This document shows positions 22,471-34,595 of a DNA stretch of 64,000 nucleotides, in pieces. Origin of the DNA: Trema orientale (taxonomy: Eukaryota > Streptophyta > Magnoliopsida > Rosales > Cannabaceae). The position numbers were made by a program, and so were the translations under genes. Under the pieces are notes generated by a model. That model did no database searches and was not told the DNA's origin. It saw nothing but the letters and a program-made list of their open reading frames with translations. Location: assembly GCA_002914845.1 (NCBI GenBank), contig JXTC01000023.1:866616-930615 (forward strand). The letters are read 5' to 3'. Each line of letters opens with the position of its first letter. Within the stretch, counting starts at the first letter, position 1.

Positions 22471-24200
22471 CGGATTTTTTTTTGTCTTTTTTTTTTGCTA
22501 AGAAAAGAATTTGTTTTGCTCTTAATTTATATTTCTGGAATTGATTTTCTCTTCAGTTGTCTTATTATTTTAGTGGACGTAAAGAAAAAGATTTTTTAAG
22601 CAATTCTTATTTTAATACCTTTCACAAATCCATTGCTTTTTTCTTGGTTCTACAAAAGTAAATTTTAGACTAATCTTTTTTTTTTTTTTTTTCAATTGCA
22701 GTATCTGTTATCCCTTTATTTATCAGGGTATTATGTCAAACCCCCTTTCTTAAAACCTCACATCCATCTCTTTTATTAACAAAAAAAAAAGAAAAAAAAA
22801 CTCGTATCCCTATTCGAAGCTAAAATCCCATGAACCTATATACTCGAACAAAATACTTTATGAGAATCACTATACTTCCCTAAATTGAATTTTTGTATTA
22901 AAATTGCTTTGTTCATGAATTCATTTTCTTTTGAGGAAATTTTAACTTTAGAAGGGAAAAAATGATGCGTTAATTTCATGTGAAGGAAATGATAGTTTTT
23001 TTTTTTCTTTTTTATTTAAAGAGATTATAGTTGTGCCCGGGTATTTCTAGGATAAGCAAGCCGATAAAGACCATACAATTTTAATCTCATAGTTGACAAA
23101 ATGCCCTTACATGTAGGAAGGATTTTGCCGCTCCTACATTAGAATTCTCCTTAACACCGCAAACACTAAAATAAGGCTGTTTTAATTTGAACGAAAATAT
23201 TGTCTTTTTACCAGCAAAACTAAAATGCAATTTAAAAAAACAAGAATGATTTTTCTTTTAAAAAAGAAAAAAGGCAAAATAGAAGTTTTGGAATTTATAA
23301 AATTATACAAAACGAAAAACTTAAAAATGAAAACAAAAATTTATATTTAAAAAAAAATCAAAACTTACTCTTTTTATTTTGAAACTAGGATACACAGTTC
23401 CTAAATATGATAATTGTTCAGGTTTGCCGTACAAAAGGTCTCTGAATTCTTTGCAGTGACAATATGGTCACAGAAATAAAATAAATGCTACGAAGTCTCC
23501 CAAAATTAACCAATTGGTAACAATTACGTTTTTTTTTTTAATCTGAAATCCTTAACACGGTTAAAAGTTAAACAAAGAAAGGGCAATACGGTATACATGT
23601 GATGGATTGTTGAATAAAGGTCCTCTTATTCCAGATTTGTAAGCAAGTTTAGGGTTTGAGAAACCTCTATTTCTCTCAATAAATCTTCCATTTAAACAAA
23701 AAGGAGTGTATGTCAGCAACTGATTAATTCGTAGAGATTTTTGAACATTTATTTAATTTAGAATTCAAATGGTCACTACTTAAATTTATAGACTTTAGAA
23801 CCACAAGCCCAAATAATTTATAGTGTTGGGTAAATATACTAGAAACCTTGTCTTTCAAAATTTTTTGATGTAAACCCTGTATTCTTTGTAATATAAGAGA
23901 ACATCTCGTAATAAAGCTTTTTTTTTTTTTTCCATTTTTTAAACTATTATTATAAACTGTCTTGTAGTCGTAGTTTAACTATCTATCAATTGTCACCCTA
24001 GTATGCGATTCAAATATTTAAAACCAATAGAAATTAAATTATTATAACACCTTTAATAAACACTATCCTATCTATACTAGAATTCTATATTCATGTTTCC
24101 ACACATCTGTATTAAAGACCTGAGAAAAAGGAAAAAAACATCTATATTAAAGACATACATTATTTGTTTATTTAGTTTTTTTTATTCATGACCCTCCTCA
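22471..24200. other. AT-rich intergenic stretch, nothing recognised
   Basis: Poly-T and poly-A runs and short scattered repeats only. No frame over 60 codons resembles a known protein, and I see no RNA gene or bounded mobile element. Confidence 0.5.
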
Positions 24201-25775
24201 ACAATACAATAAAGTATTATGTTAATTTATTTCCTCAATTTGGATAGCGCAGAGGGGGAGATAACATAATTGATAATTTATTTACGAGTTTTTTTTGTTT
24301 TAATTTTTAATTTTATTTTTTCCTATGAGGTTTTCAATAAAAAGTCAAAACATTTGTCGTTAATACATCAATTATTGAACTACTCCCTTATTTTTTTAAA
24401 AAGGGAATTCCTCAAATTAAGCAGCGGAACAGGAGCTAACATGAACCGCCTCGCCGTACAAGTCCTCACCGGGCGATGGCTGATGGCGTTCGCCACATTC
24501 CTCTTGATGGTCGCCTCCGGAGCCAGCTACATGTTCAGCCTCTACTCAAACGACATCAAGTCCGTCCTCGGCTACGACCAAACGACACTCAACCTCATCG
24601 GCTTCTCCAAGGACTTAGGCGCCAACGTAGGCTTCCTATCCGGCCTAATTAGCGAGGTGACACCTCCCTGGGTCGTCCTCTCCATCGGCGCCGTCCTCAA
24701 CTTCGTCGGAAACTTCACGATATGGCTCGCCATCGCCCGTAAGATCCGGGCTCCACGTGTGCCTCTACATAGCCGTGGGAGCCAACTCTCACACTTTCAC
24801 CAACGCCGGCGCTCTCTTCACTTGCGTCAAGAACTTCCCGGAAAGCCGCGGCGTCGTTATGGGCCACTTGACCGGCTACACCGGTATAAGTGGAGCGGTG
24901 ATCGCACTATTGTACCGCGCTTTCTACGGAGACGACACGTCGTTTTTCACTCTGTTCGCCGCTTGGCTTCCGACTGCTCTGCTGTTCGCTTTCATCCGAA
25001 CAATTCGAATCATCGACAACCCAACTAGCTCTCGAAAGGATGATGCCAAAGTCTTCCACAAGTTCATCTGCATATCCTTAGGCCTCGCTGGGTTTTTGCT
25101 CATAAGCATAATCCTCGAAAGGACATTGATCAATTTCACTCGAACAGAGTACGTCCTAAGCGCAGCAGCTGTTCTGTTCTTGGTATTTCTCCTCCCACCT
25201 GTTGTTGTTTTCATGGAAGAACACAAAGTCCTGAAGAGGAAATCAGAAACCCAATTCACCGCCGCACTTGTGGTATCGCCTCCGGTACCGCCACCGCCCC
25301 CATCGAAACAAACCATTCCGTGGTGGAAAGACGCGTTTAATCCGCCGGTGATCGGAGAGGACTACACCATACTCCAAGCACTTTTCAGCATTGACGTGTT
25401 GACTCTGCTTTTGGCCTCAATCTGTGGTCTAGGGGGCACCAAAACAATGACGGACAACTTGGCCCAAATTGGAACATCTTTTGGATACCCATTAAATGAA
25501 ATAACAGACTTCATCTCTCTCACAAGCATCTGGAGCTACCTGGGTCAAATAACAGCAGGAACACTCCCCGAGATCTTGATCAGCAAGTACAAAATTCCTC
25601 GTACCCTGCTTTTGACATTAAACATCTTATTATCCTCAGTTAGTCATATTCTAATCGCTTTTAACGTCCCTAGTGGTCTCTACGTGGCTTCGGTGATAAC
25701 CGGGTTTTGTTCCGGGGCTTTTTGGTCGTTGATTTTCACGATCATATCGTAGCTTTTCGGGCTAAAACACTACTC

Positions 25776-26409
25776 TGTTACAGAATAACCTCCCCAATAG
25801 ACACACAATAGTAGAAGCGATAAAAATAAATGTGAAAAATAATGCCTAAATAAATAAACAAGACACACACAAATTAGCGTGGTTCACCAATTTGGCTACG
25901 TCCACGGAGCTGTTGCAGATTTTCACTATTGAGAGAAAAGGAACCTTTACAAATGTTTATACTCAATACTCTCAACTCACACCCCAGACCCCGAATACAC
26001 CCAAGAGAAAAACTGTATTTTTCTCTAACTCTCAAAGAATAAAATCTCACAATTTTACTCTCTCTTTCTTAACACTTGGTGTTTCTCACTTTTATGGGAT
26101 GAAAACAAATGAGAAATAGGATCCCTATTTATAGGCTTGGATCACCAACCCCTTCACCAACTATTTACACCTTATTTCCATATATATCACGCGGCCCATA
26201 CACGGTTTATACACATTTTGCCATATATTATTTATGTATGGGTACACGGTAATAATGTATGGGTACACGGTTTGTACCGTGTTGGTCACAGAGCATTTAA
26301 TACTCTCATAAGCTTTATTACACGGTTTGTATATGGCCATCATTTGGTTTCAATTCAAGCATTAAATGCTTGATCAAAAGAGCCAAAAGTTGGACTTCAT
26401 ATGTCAACA
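25776..26409 (-). repeat. 3' LTR of the copia element
   Basis: Begins TGTTACAG, ends GTCAACA. A ~20-bp segment (TGTATGGGTACACGGTAATA) is present twice in tandem near 26235-26273 and only once in the partner LTR, which explains most of the length difference (634 versus 616 bp). The reverse complement of 26410-26421 is the purine-rich CAAGTGGGAGAT expected next to a 3' LTR. Confidence 0.92.
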
Positions 26410-26703
26410 ATCTCCCACTTGAAGACTTGATTTCAATCATGTCTTCACACTCGATCAATGCAGCAACTCATCTCTTCGTCGTTACTCTTGCAACCCAACT
26501 GAAGCCGAACATAGCTTCAGTTTGTCAATGGTCACCATCTTCGTATACATATCAGCAGGATTCTGACTACCATGAATATTCTCAAGTGCTATAACTCCAT
26601 CTTCTAAAGCTGAACGTATGAAATGGTACCGAACCTGTATATATTTTGACCGAGCATGATAAACAGGATTCTTTGCCAGATGAATAGCACTTTGACTGTC
26701 ACA

Positions 26704-27276
26704 TTACAAAGTGCTCTTACTATAATTCTGACCTAGTTCCTCCAAGAAACTCTGCAACCATATCAACTCCTTGCTTGCTTCTGTCACAGCAACATACTCT
26801 GTTTCAGTAGTAGATAGAGCGACAATCTTTTGTAGCTTTGAGACCCACCTAACTGCTGTGCCACCTAATATGAATACATATCCAGTAGTACTTTTCCTGC
26901 CGTCTACATCACTAGCCATGTCAGCATCCACATAGCCTTGTAAACCTAAATTTGATTTTCTGAAGCACAGGACCATGTTACTGGTACCTCTCAAGTACCT
27001 GAGAATCCACTTCACTGCTTCCCAGTATTGTTTTTCCAGATTGCTCATATATCGGCTCACAACTCCTACTGCATGTGCTATATCCGGTCTTGTACACACC
27101 ATGGCATACATAAGGCTGCCAATAGCAGAAGAATATGGCACATTGGCCATGTGAGCTCGCTCCTGCTCTGTTGAGGGTGACTGCTCCTTGGTTAGTTTGA
27201 AGTGACTGGCCAAAGGAGTACTTACAGGCTTTGCATTATCCATGTTGAATCTGCTAAGCACCTTCTTCACATACTC
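26704..27276 (-). pseudogene. pol: Copia RNase H
   Basis: The 188-residue open stretch begins within the RT-RNase H connection and includes YSSAIGSLMYAMVCTRPD, YWEAVKWILRYLRGT, GYVDADMASDVDGRKSTTG and LSTTETEYVA, the standard copia RNase H phrases. It runs to a TAA near 26704. In relatives it is joined to RT; here a TAG at 27277 separates them. Confidence 0.9.
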
Positions 27277-28308
27277 CTATTGAGATAGCTTCAAAACTCC
27301 ATTTGCTCTAGAAATTCTCATCCCAAGGATTTGCTTTGCAGCTCCCAAATCCTTCATAGAAAACTCCATTGACAATTCTCTCTTGAGCTTATCAATTTCC
27401 TCCATATTCGCTCCAGCAATCAACATATCATCTACATATAAAAGTAGAATAATATAAGAATTGTCAAACTTCTTCGCGTAACAGCAGTGGTCAGCCTGGC
27501 ACTGCAAGTAACCATTGTTACTCATAAATGCATCGAACTTCTTGTACTACTGTCTTGGAGCCTGTTTCAGGCCATACAGGCTCTTCTGAAGTTTGCACAC
27601 CAATTTTTCCTTCCCTTATACTTCAAAACCTTGTGGCTGCTTCATGTAAATTTCTTCCTCCAGGTCACCATGAAGAAATGCCATCTTGACATCTAATTGC
27701 TCTAGATGCAAGTCTTCTTTAGCCACCAACCCAAATACTGTTCTGATAGTGGTCAATTTGATCACTAGAGAGAAAATCTCGGTGTAATCGATGTCTTCCT
27801 TCTGTTGAAAGCCTTTAACAACAAGCCTTGCCTTGTACCATTTACTGCCATCATATTCTTCTTTTATTTGGTACACCCACTTGTTGTGTAATGCCTTCTT
27901 TCCTTCTGGTAGTTCGGCTAGTTCCCATGTCTGATTGGACACCAGTGACTCCATCTCATCTTTCATGGCTAACTCCCACTTGATTGACTCATCATTCTGC
28001 ACCGCTTCTTCATAGGACTCTGGCTCGCCTTTATCAGTCAATAGTATATAATGCAGTGCTGGGGAATATCTTTGAGGAGGTCGAATTGTTCTGGAAGATC
28101 TTCTGAGTTCACCCACTGGGGTCTATGGGTCTACCGCTGGTGCTACAGCTTCTTGATCTTTCTGGCCGTCTACTAGGATGTCATTCAATGGTATTATCCC
28201 AGCCTTTTTTACTTTAGGACATACACTATCAACTCTGGTGCCTAATTTGTCCTTGTACATCACCTCCTCATTGAATATGACATCCCTGCTTCTGATGATT
28301 TTTCGATT
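27277..28308 (-). pseudogene. pol: Copia reverse transcriptase
   Basis: RT spans two open pieces, 28116-27616 and 27525-27277, with stops at 28123-28125, 27547-27549 and 27277-27279. It carries NKWVYQIK, KARLVVKGF, QLDVKMAFLHGDLEEEIYM and the intact catalytic box LLYVDDMLIAG. The stop at 27547 falls where relatives have W in the RQWYKKF phrase. The catalytic residues survive, but no continuous protein can be made. Confidence 0.9.
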
Positions 28309-29559
28309 TTAGTCATCCCAAAAACGATAACCAAACTCAGCATCACCATAACCAATAAAGAAATCTTTTTTAGACTTGGGATCAAGTTTACTTCTATTGG
28401 CAGAGTCTATATGAACATAAGATAGACAACCAAACACTTTCAAGAAAGAAAGATTTACCTCTTTACCACTCCAGACCTCTTCTGGTATTCTGAACTCTAA
28501 TGGTACTGACGGTCCTCTATTGATAAGATATGCAGCAGTATTAACTGCATCAGCCCAAAATGTCTTTGGTAACCCTGCGTGCAACCTCATGCTCCTAGCA
28601 CGTTCATTCAGGGTTCTGTTCATCCTTTCAGTAATACCATTCTGTTGAGGTTTCCCTGGAATGGTTTTCTCAAACTTGATCCCATTATTGGTACAATACC
28701 TCTTGAAATCATTATCATCATATTCTCCCCCATTGTCAGACCGCAAGCATTTCACTTTCAGATTAGTCTCATTTTCAACCATGGCTTTCCACTTCTTGAA
28801 TGTATCGTAAACATCAGATTTATTTTTCAGAAAATAAACCCATACCTTTATGCTCGAATCGTCAATGAATGTTACATAGTATCTTGAGCCTCCAAGGGAT
28901 GTCATAGGAGATGGGCCCCACACGTCTGTATGAACCAGCTCTAACTTTGCTTCTTTCGGTTCTCTTCCGCCTTTCGAAAAACTCACCCTTTTCTGCTTGC
29001 CAAAGATACAGCTTTCGCACAGGCTATGCTCAACTGACTTCAGCTCTAGTAGCTTTCCTTTTGACAGCATTATCTTCATTCCCTTCTCACTCATATGCCC
29101 AAATCTACAGTGCCATAGACTTGAATCAACACCAGTATTGACAATTGCCAATATATCTCTACAACTGGAAGTCATGTAGAGAGTTCCAGTCTTATTTCCT
29201 TGAGCAACCACCATGGCTCCTTTGCTAACCTTCCACGAGCCACCAGTAAAGGTCACATTGTGTCCTTCCTCGTCAAGTTGTCCCACCGATATAAGGTTCC
29301 GCATCAGTCTAGGTACATGCCTTACTTTCTGGATTTTCCACACCGATCCGTTTGACATCTTCAGACGGATATCACCCATACAAACAATATCTAAAGGTTC
29401 TCCATTGGCTAGATAAACTTTTCTGTAATTACTAGCGATATAATTCTCCAATACATCACGATGTGCAGTGATATGAAGCGAAGCTCCAGAGTCTAAGACC
29501 CAAGAGTCAATTGGATTGTCTACAGATAATAGTAAAGCGTCTTGTACCTCATCAGTCAC
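28309..29559 (-). pseudogene. pol: Copia protease and integrase
   Basis: The frame opens with the protease site DSGASLHI near residue 23. The pre-integrase zinc motif follows (WHCRFGHM and later CESCIFGKQ), then the integrase core with HTDVWGP, RSDNGGEY and the catalytic glutamate in GITERMNRTL, so the D,D,E triad is present. The C-terminal part keeps FWADAVNTAAYLINR and KVFGCLSYV. It ends at TAA 28309-28311, where relatives continue. This is the best-preserved part of the element, but it is isolated from gag and RT by stops. Confidence 0.9.
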
Positions 29560-30330
29560 GGCATTCGCATCGATTCTGCCGTCTTCTTTCCTTGGTACTC
29601 TACAATTCTTCTTTATATGGCCAGTCTTGCCATAATTCTAGCATTCCGGTCTTCTTCCGGATCTGGACTTGTCTCTTCTATTCCTTGACTTGGATCTGCC
29701 ACGACCCCGGTTAGAATTCTTCTCGCCGCTTCTGCCCCTGTTCTCGAGATTCAGAGCAGAACTCGATGATGCATCTTCACCCGAATCAATTCTACGAACT
29801 TCTTCCGCCAAAATTCAGTCTCTAACATCATTGAATTGTAGTTTTCCTTTGCCAACAGAATTGCTAACCGCAGCCCTCATTGGTTCCCAGCTAGTTGGTA
29901 GAGACGCTAGAAGAATTAGAGCACGAACTTCATCGTCGAAATTAATTTCGACGGACGTTAACTGAGAAACGATCGTGTTGAACTCATTGATATGAGTTGC
30001 AACTGAAGCACCTTCTCCCATCTTTAAATAAAACAACTTCTTCATCAGATGTATCTTGTTGTTTGCTGACGACTTCTCATATATGTCTGATAGGATGCTC
30101 ATCATCTCTGCTGTGATTTTTGCCTCTGCCACATTATGAGCAACATTCTTTGTTAACGTTAATCAGATTACGCCTAACACCTGTCGATCAAGGAGTTCCT
30201 AGTCGTCATTCTCTATCTTCTCGGGTTTCTTCCCTGATACAGGCTGATGCAACTTTTTACTATGCAGATAATCATTGATCTACAATCTCCAGTACGAGAA
30301 ATCTGTACCGTCGAACTTGTCAATTCCGGA
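29560..30330 (-). pseudogene. gag: Copia gag remnant (25776-31007 element)
   Basis: The minus strand carries Gag sequence in one general frame: a stretch ending near 30132-29815 with KMGEGASVATHINEF and LLASLPTSWE, typical of the copia Gag UBN2-type domain. Stops interrupt it at 30280-30282, 30199-30201, 30163-30165, 29815-29817 and 29638-29640. The CCHC knuckle near 29620-29645 is damaged: one position is a stop, and the second cysteine is a tyrosine. In family context each stop would come from Q, W or R by one transition. Confidence 0.85.
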
Positions 30331-30377
30331 TCCTGATCCTTCACCTCCGGCCATCGCTCCCACTAAAATCAAACCTT

Positions 30378-30389
30378 GCTCTGATACCA
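30378..30389 (-). promoter_or_regulatory. Primer-binding site (initiator tRNA-Met)
   Basis: The reverse complement reads TGGTATCAGAGC, the complement of the plant initiator methionine tRNA 3' end, two bases from the 5' LTR. It primes minus-strand synthesis in this family. Confidence 0.9.
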
Positions 30390-30391
30390 GT

Positions 30392-31007
30392 TGTTAGGGA
30401 ATAACCTCCCCAATAGACACACAATAGTGGAAGCGATAAAAATAAATGTGAAAAATAATGCTGAAATAAATAAACAAGACACACACAAATTAGCGTGGTT
30501 CACCAATTTGGCTACGTCCACGGAGCTGCTGCAGATTTTCACTATTGGGAGAAAAAGAACTTTTACAAGTGTTTACACTCAACACTCTCAACTCATACCC
30601 CAGACCCCGAATACACCCAAGAGAAAAACTGTATTTTTCTCTAACTCTCAAAGAATAAAATCTCACAATTTTACTCCCTCTTTCTTAACACTTGGTGTTT
30701 CTCACTTTTCTGGGATGAAAACAAATGAGAAATAGGATCCCTATTTATAGGCTTGGATCACCAACCCTTTCACAAACTATTTACACATTATTTTCATATA
30801 TATCATACGGCGCATACACGGTTTATACACATTTTGCCATATATCATTTATGTATATTGGGTACACGGTTTGTACCGTGTTGGACACAGAGCATTTAATG
30901 CTCTCATAAGCTTTATTACACGGTTTGTATGTGGCCATCGTTTGGTTTCAATTCAAGCATTAAATGCTTGGTCAAAAGAGCCAAAAGTTGAACTTCACAC
31001 GTCAACA
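30392..31007 (-). repeat. 5' LTR of the copia element
   Basis: Begins TGTTAGGG, ends GTCAACA, and is collinear with 25776-26409. A TATA-like CTATTTATAGG lies near 30740-30752; on the element's own strand the promoter would read from right to left. Confidence 0.92.
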
Positions 31008-31391
31008 TACTCGACTCTGCATCACTTCGGCAGTGTTGCTAGCCCCATAGGGCTATATTTCCTCAACGTGAAGGTGACGGGTTATTACTATGATAAAGAA
31101 GCGAAGAAACAAATGGCAGCTTCAGGGGCCGTGTTGAAGCCCGGGGAGGCCTTGAACTGTTTGGGTGGAGAGTGCTTTAAATTGTCGTTTATCATCATTA
31201 CTGTCGTTGCGTTGTTTGGTGCTGTCATTTCGCTCGTTTTGGTTGTGCGAACGACGAAGTTTTATCAGGGTGATATTTATAAGAAGTTCCGAAACAAGGC
31301 CGAGATGAAGGAGGAGGAGGACGAGATGTTGTCGTCAGTAGCCGAAATTGTTGGAGTTGGACAAGAAGACAGACCTACTAATCTAAAATGA

Positions 31392-32330
31392 GGTTTATTT
31401 TTCTTTTTATTTTTATTTTCATATAAAGCTAGTTAGTGTGTAGGTGACACGACATGTTTTTGGATGTATTACATATTCCATCACCCACTTACAGTGGTGA
31501 AAAAGATACTGTTTATGGGCCCGCATATGTCCATCTTGATTGTAAGTTCAGTTATTTATGTCCTTTTGTTGATTGTTGATAATTTCCAATATTAATTTGT
31601 GGAAACTGTATTTAAATGTAAAGGACAACGAGACGTTTCCATGACGTTGGACAATACAAGTTAGATATTCCTTTACGATAACAATGTATAGCTTTTTTCT
31701 TATTTAGAAAAAGAAAAAAAATGTGTATATCATAGAGCGTCCACAGTACTGCATTATGACCTTTTCTTTTTTATTTATAATTTTTGCAAAAAAGTAACCC
31801 CCCAAAAAAATCCATTGTTCAGTGCACTTCGACTTTTGAGTAATAACACCAAACGAAACCGAATTCATCTACCGTTTAGTTCGGTTTGAGCTATGATTTT
31901 TCGCAATTTGGAGTCTGAACTTTTATCTATTTATTTTCGTTATTTTGTACTTGTTAAATTTGTAGTTTTGTAGTCTTGCTATTAACAATTTACTTGTAAA
32001 GTAACTATTCTTTGTTAAATAATTACAAGAAATTCCACAGCAAACTACTTATTCAACTCTATACATTAACATAATATTCTGCTCTGTATAGCCTGAAACG
32101 ATAATAGAATAATTCGCTCAAAACTGTCCAAATATATATATCTATATATATATTTATATAATAAATTTTATAGATATATTTTTAACTTGACACCATCCAT
32201 ATATCTTTTAAATAATCGCAAGTTTGGAGACTTATATTTGCTCATATACTTGAGTTTTAGGATTTGAAAACTAATTAATGTACTCTTCTTTTTGATATGT
32301 TATGTCAGTTATGGAAAAAAAAAAAAAACA
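31392..32330 (+). other. Downstream arm of duplicated locus 2
   Basis: This stretch has no gene. It aligns in patches with the DNA downstream of the intact gene: 31400-31640 with 14680-14955, 31640-31915 with 17738-17936, and 31915-32310 with 18492-18950. The breaks correspond to insertions in locus 1. The match ends near 32330. Confidence 0.75.
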
Positions 32331-32519
32331 TGACTACCACTTGTCTCGTTATCTTAAATTTTTCTTACTTTTTCATTATGAAAGGGTAATACCATCATTT
32401 TTAGATTTTTCCTACTTTTTAATTATCAAAGGTTGACCATCATTTTCCCATTTAAAAGAATAATTGATGGGTGTATGGTACGTATAATATTGTAGTTGAC
32501 CTTCAGTGATGGAGTTGAG

Positions 32520-32851
32520 TGTTGTGTAGCGGAAGTATAACTACTCCAAAAAAGAAAAAGAATACAAAATTTAGCGTTACTGACTACTTCACTAACTTCA
32601 AATAAGAGAAAATACAAAATCTAGAGTATAATGCAAAAACCCAGAAACGAATGGGAAAAATAGTAAAAACACAACTACGAAGGTCCTTATGAATAAAGGT
32701 CCTCACCAATAGGAAACTGATTTTTGGGATGATTAAAATCAATTACAGTAGGCTTTATTTATAGCTAACTATAGACTCTAAATATCCATACACAAGCGAT
32801 GTGGGACAAAGTGTAAAATAATTACAAAAGCTAACAAGCTAAATTCTAACA
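32520..32851 (-). repeat. 3' LTR of the older copia (internally deleted)
   Basis: Begins TGTTGTGTAGC, ends AATTCTAACA. It aligns with 41084-41530 at both ends but lacks about 115 bp that follow the first 25 bases of the partner. The purine-rich CCAAGGTGGAGAT (reverse complement of 32852-32864) follows as polypurine tract. Confidence 0.88.
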
Positions 32852-33369
32852 ATCTCCACCTTGGCGAATTAGCAGGTCCCACCCAAATTTTTCCAATTCA
32901 CGTATCCTCTATCTAATACAGCAACACCACTTTATGTGCCGAAAGGCGCCATTAAACTCGCAGGATGTTGATCAAGTCCAAACAATGATTGAACTTGATC
33001 GATGTCACCACTTTGGTCATCATATATGCAGGATTCTCAGTAGTACCAATCTTCTGAAGCAGTATCTTTCCTTCATCAATAATCTCTCACACAAAGTGAT
33101 GTTGGACGTCAATATACTTTGTACGTACATAGTATATTGGAATCTTCTCTAAGTGAGTGACACTCTGACTATCAAAATAAATACAGACATACTGAATAAC
33201 TCTAGCTCTTCTAGTAATCATTGTAACCAAATAACTTCCTTTATAGCCTCTGTAACTGCCATGTACTCTGCCTCTATAGTAGACAAAGTAACTGTATACT
33301 GCAAAATAGACTTCCAACTGATTGGTGCTCTTACAAATGTTAATACATATCCAATAGTTGATCGACGTT

Positions 33370-33741
33370 TGTTCCGGGGGTGCTTTTTGTGATTTAATTA
33401 GAGAGAAATTAATTAAGCATAAAAATACTTAATTAAACATAAGTAGGATAGTAATAGAAAATAGAGAAAATGATGTAAAAAATTGTAATGATACAATTCC
33501 ACGTGTCAGAAAATTATTGGTGTTTTTAATAGCTCAACCTGCAAGTAAACAGGTGTGGGTGGTTTTACTGACCATCGCCACGTGTTAGATAGCCAGTATT
33601 TCTGACACGTGGAATTGTATCATTACAATTTTCCACATCATTTTCTCTATTTTCTATTACTATCCTACTTATCTTTAATTAAATATTTTTATGCTTTATT
33701 AATTCCTCTCTAATTAAATCACAAAAAGCACCCTCGGAACA
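33370..33741. repeat. Palindromic unit with ~145-bp inverted arms
   Basis: The first ~145 bp, from TGTTCCGGGGGTGCTTTTTG, are repeated in reverse at the end with only scattered differences. The ~80-bp centre (near 33525-33600) is unpaired. It starts TG and ends CA, like an LTR, yet is nearly self-complementary, like a MITE. Confidence 0.85.
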
Positions 33742-33747
33742 TTTAAA

Positions 33748-33764
33748 GGCGACTCCGCTGGGGA
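33748..33764 (+). promoter_or_regulatory. Primer-binding-site-like sequence (tRNA-Arg type)
   Basis: GGCGACTCCGCTGGGGA lies 6 bp after the palindromic unit. As I recall it, this matches the complement of the 3' end of a plant arginine tRNA, used as primer by some gypsy elements. The expected leading T of TGG is A here. This would make the palindromic unit a 5' LTR, but no matching 3' LTR is present. Confidence 0.45.
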
Positions 33765-34595
33765 GTAGCCAAGTGAAACTAGATTTCTTCAGTATTTCTA
33801 AAATCTCTCGGAACTCTGTCCGTTCTTTGTCTGAAAAAAAAAAAAGAAGATGTGGATTGTATCCAATTAATTATCATGGGAACTCTCTCACCAGATATTA
33901 TATTTTGCTATATAGCTAAAATATTAATTATCATCTATACTAATAAATATTGGGGACTAATATTATATAGAAACTCTCATCAGTTTCTATTTATTTTATT
34001 TTTAGCCCTAATAATTATTTCTATTTTCTCTTATATCTAAATGTGAGATTTTGTTCTTTATATTGGACTAATCTCTCAATTTTGTAAGGCAATTTCTTTC
34101 TCATAATTTATTTATACGAGATGCTCACAACAATTTGGAAGCAATGAATTTTCTTCAAAAGAGCCATTCTGAATGACATCACAAGCTTCTGCAAAGAATT
34201 AATATTTGCAAGCAAGCTGAATATAATGATTGGAGCTTCACAGAAATTACTCTCAGTAATACTCAAGCTCATCTCCAAAGTGTTGCTCACATGCAACGTA
34301 CTCTTTTTCCTTCTAGAGATTTTTCCCACTGGGTTTTGCTCTACTAAAGTTTTAACGAGGCGTTGTTTGGATTAGGTCAATCCAATAGAAATATTTTGGC
34401 ATGACTATCTGGAACGCAACTAGAGTTAGCTATCTACTATTTGGAGCTTGCCTGCGGATGAAATTCATCCAAAAGAAGACATTCCCTCTCTATGAATGCA
34501 GTGTTTCCAAGACTCGTTTGAAGACCATATTCATAAAAATTCATATTAGTGAGCTCTAGCGAATGGTCATATTCACTATAGCTCAGGAGACTTAA
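33765..34595. other. Non-coding middle of the complex insertion
   Basis: AT-rich DNA without a supported frame. A phrase near 34318-34365 (TTTTTCCCACTGGGTTTTGC, then ACGAGGC) is of a kind seen near the ends of plant LTR retrotransposons. It suggests an eroded internal region or LTR fragment. Nothing more can be assigned. Confidence 0.35.

Larger units (their letters stand above)
25776..31007 (-). mobile_element. Ty1/copia retrotransposon (Tnt1-like) inside the pseudogene
   Basis: The 5232-bp element has LTRs at 25776-26409 and 30392-31007, both TG...CA, and target duplication TACTC (25771-25775 and 31008-31012). Order on the minus strand is gag, protease, integrase, reverse transcriptase, RNase H, which defines copia. 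The primer site is complementary to initiator methionine tRNA, and a polypurine tract abuts the 3' LTR. The LTRs are still very similar, differing mostly by transitions, so the insertion is comparatively recent. At least nine in-frame stops break the polyprotein. Confidence 0.95.
24441..31391 (+). pseudogene. Second copy of the NFD4-type transporter, interrupted
   Basis: The coding parts are 24441-25775 and 31008-31391, closely similar to the intact gene at 12723-14468. Three lesions are visible. First, 11 bp present in the intact gene (ATCTGGAACAT) are missing after 24756, shifting the frame. Second, a GAG codon has become TAG at 25750-25752. Third, a copia element is inserted at 25776-31007 with target duplication TACTC. 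The 3' part keeps the same acidic C-terminus and ends TGA at 31389-31391. An upstream frame from 24270 extends the ATG artificially; the conserved start is 24441. A full-length product cannot be made. Confidence 0.93.

Noticed and set aside
28579..29965. Plus-strand frames opposite the copia polyprotein
   Set aside because: They are antisense shadows of integrase and gag.
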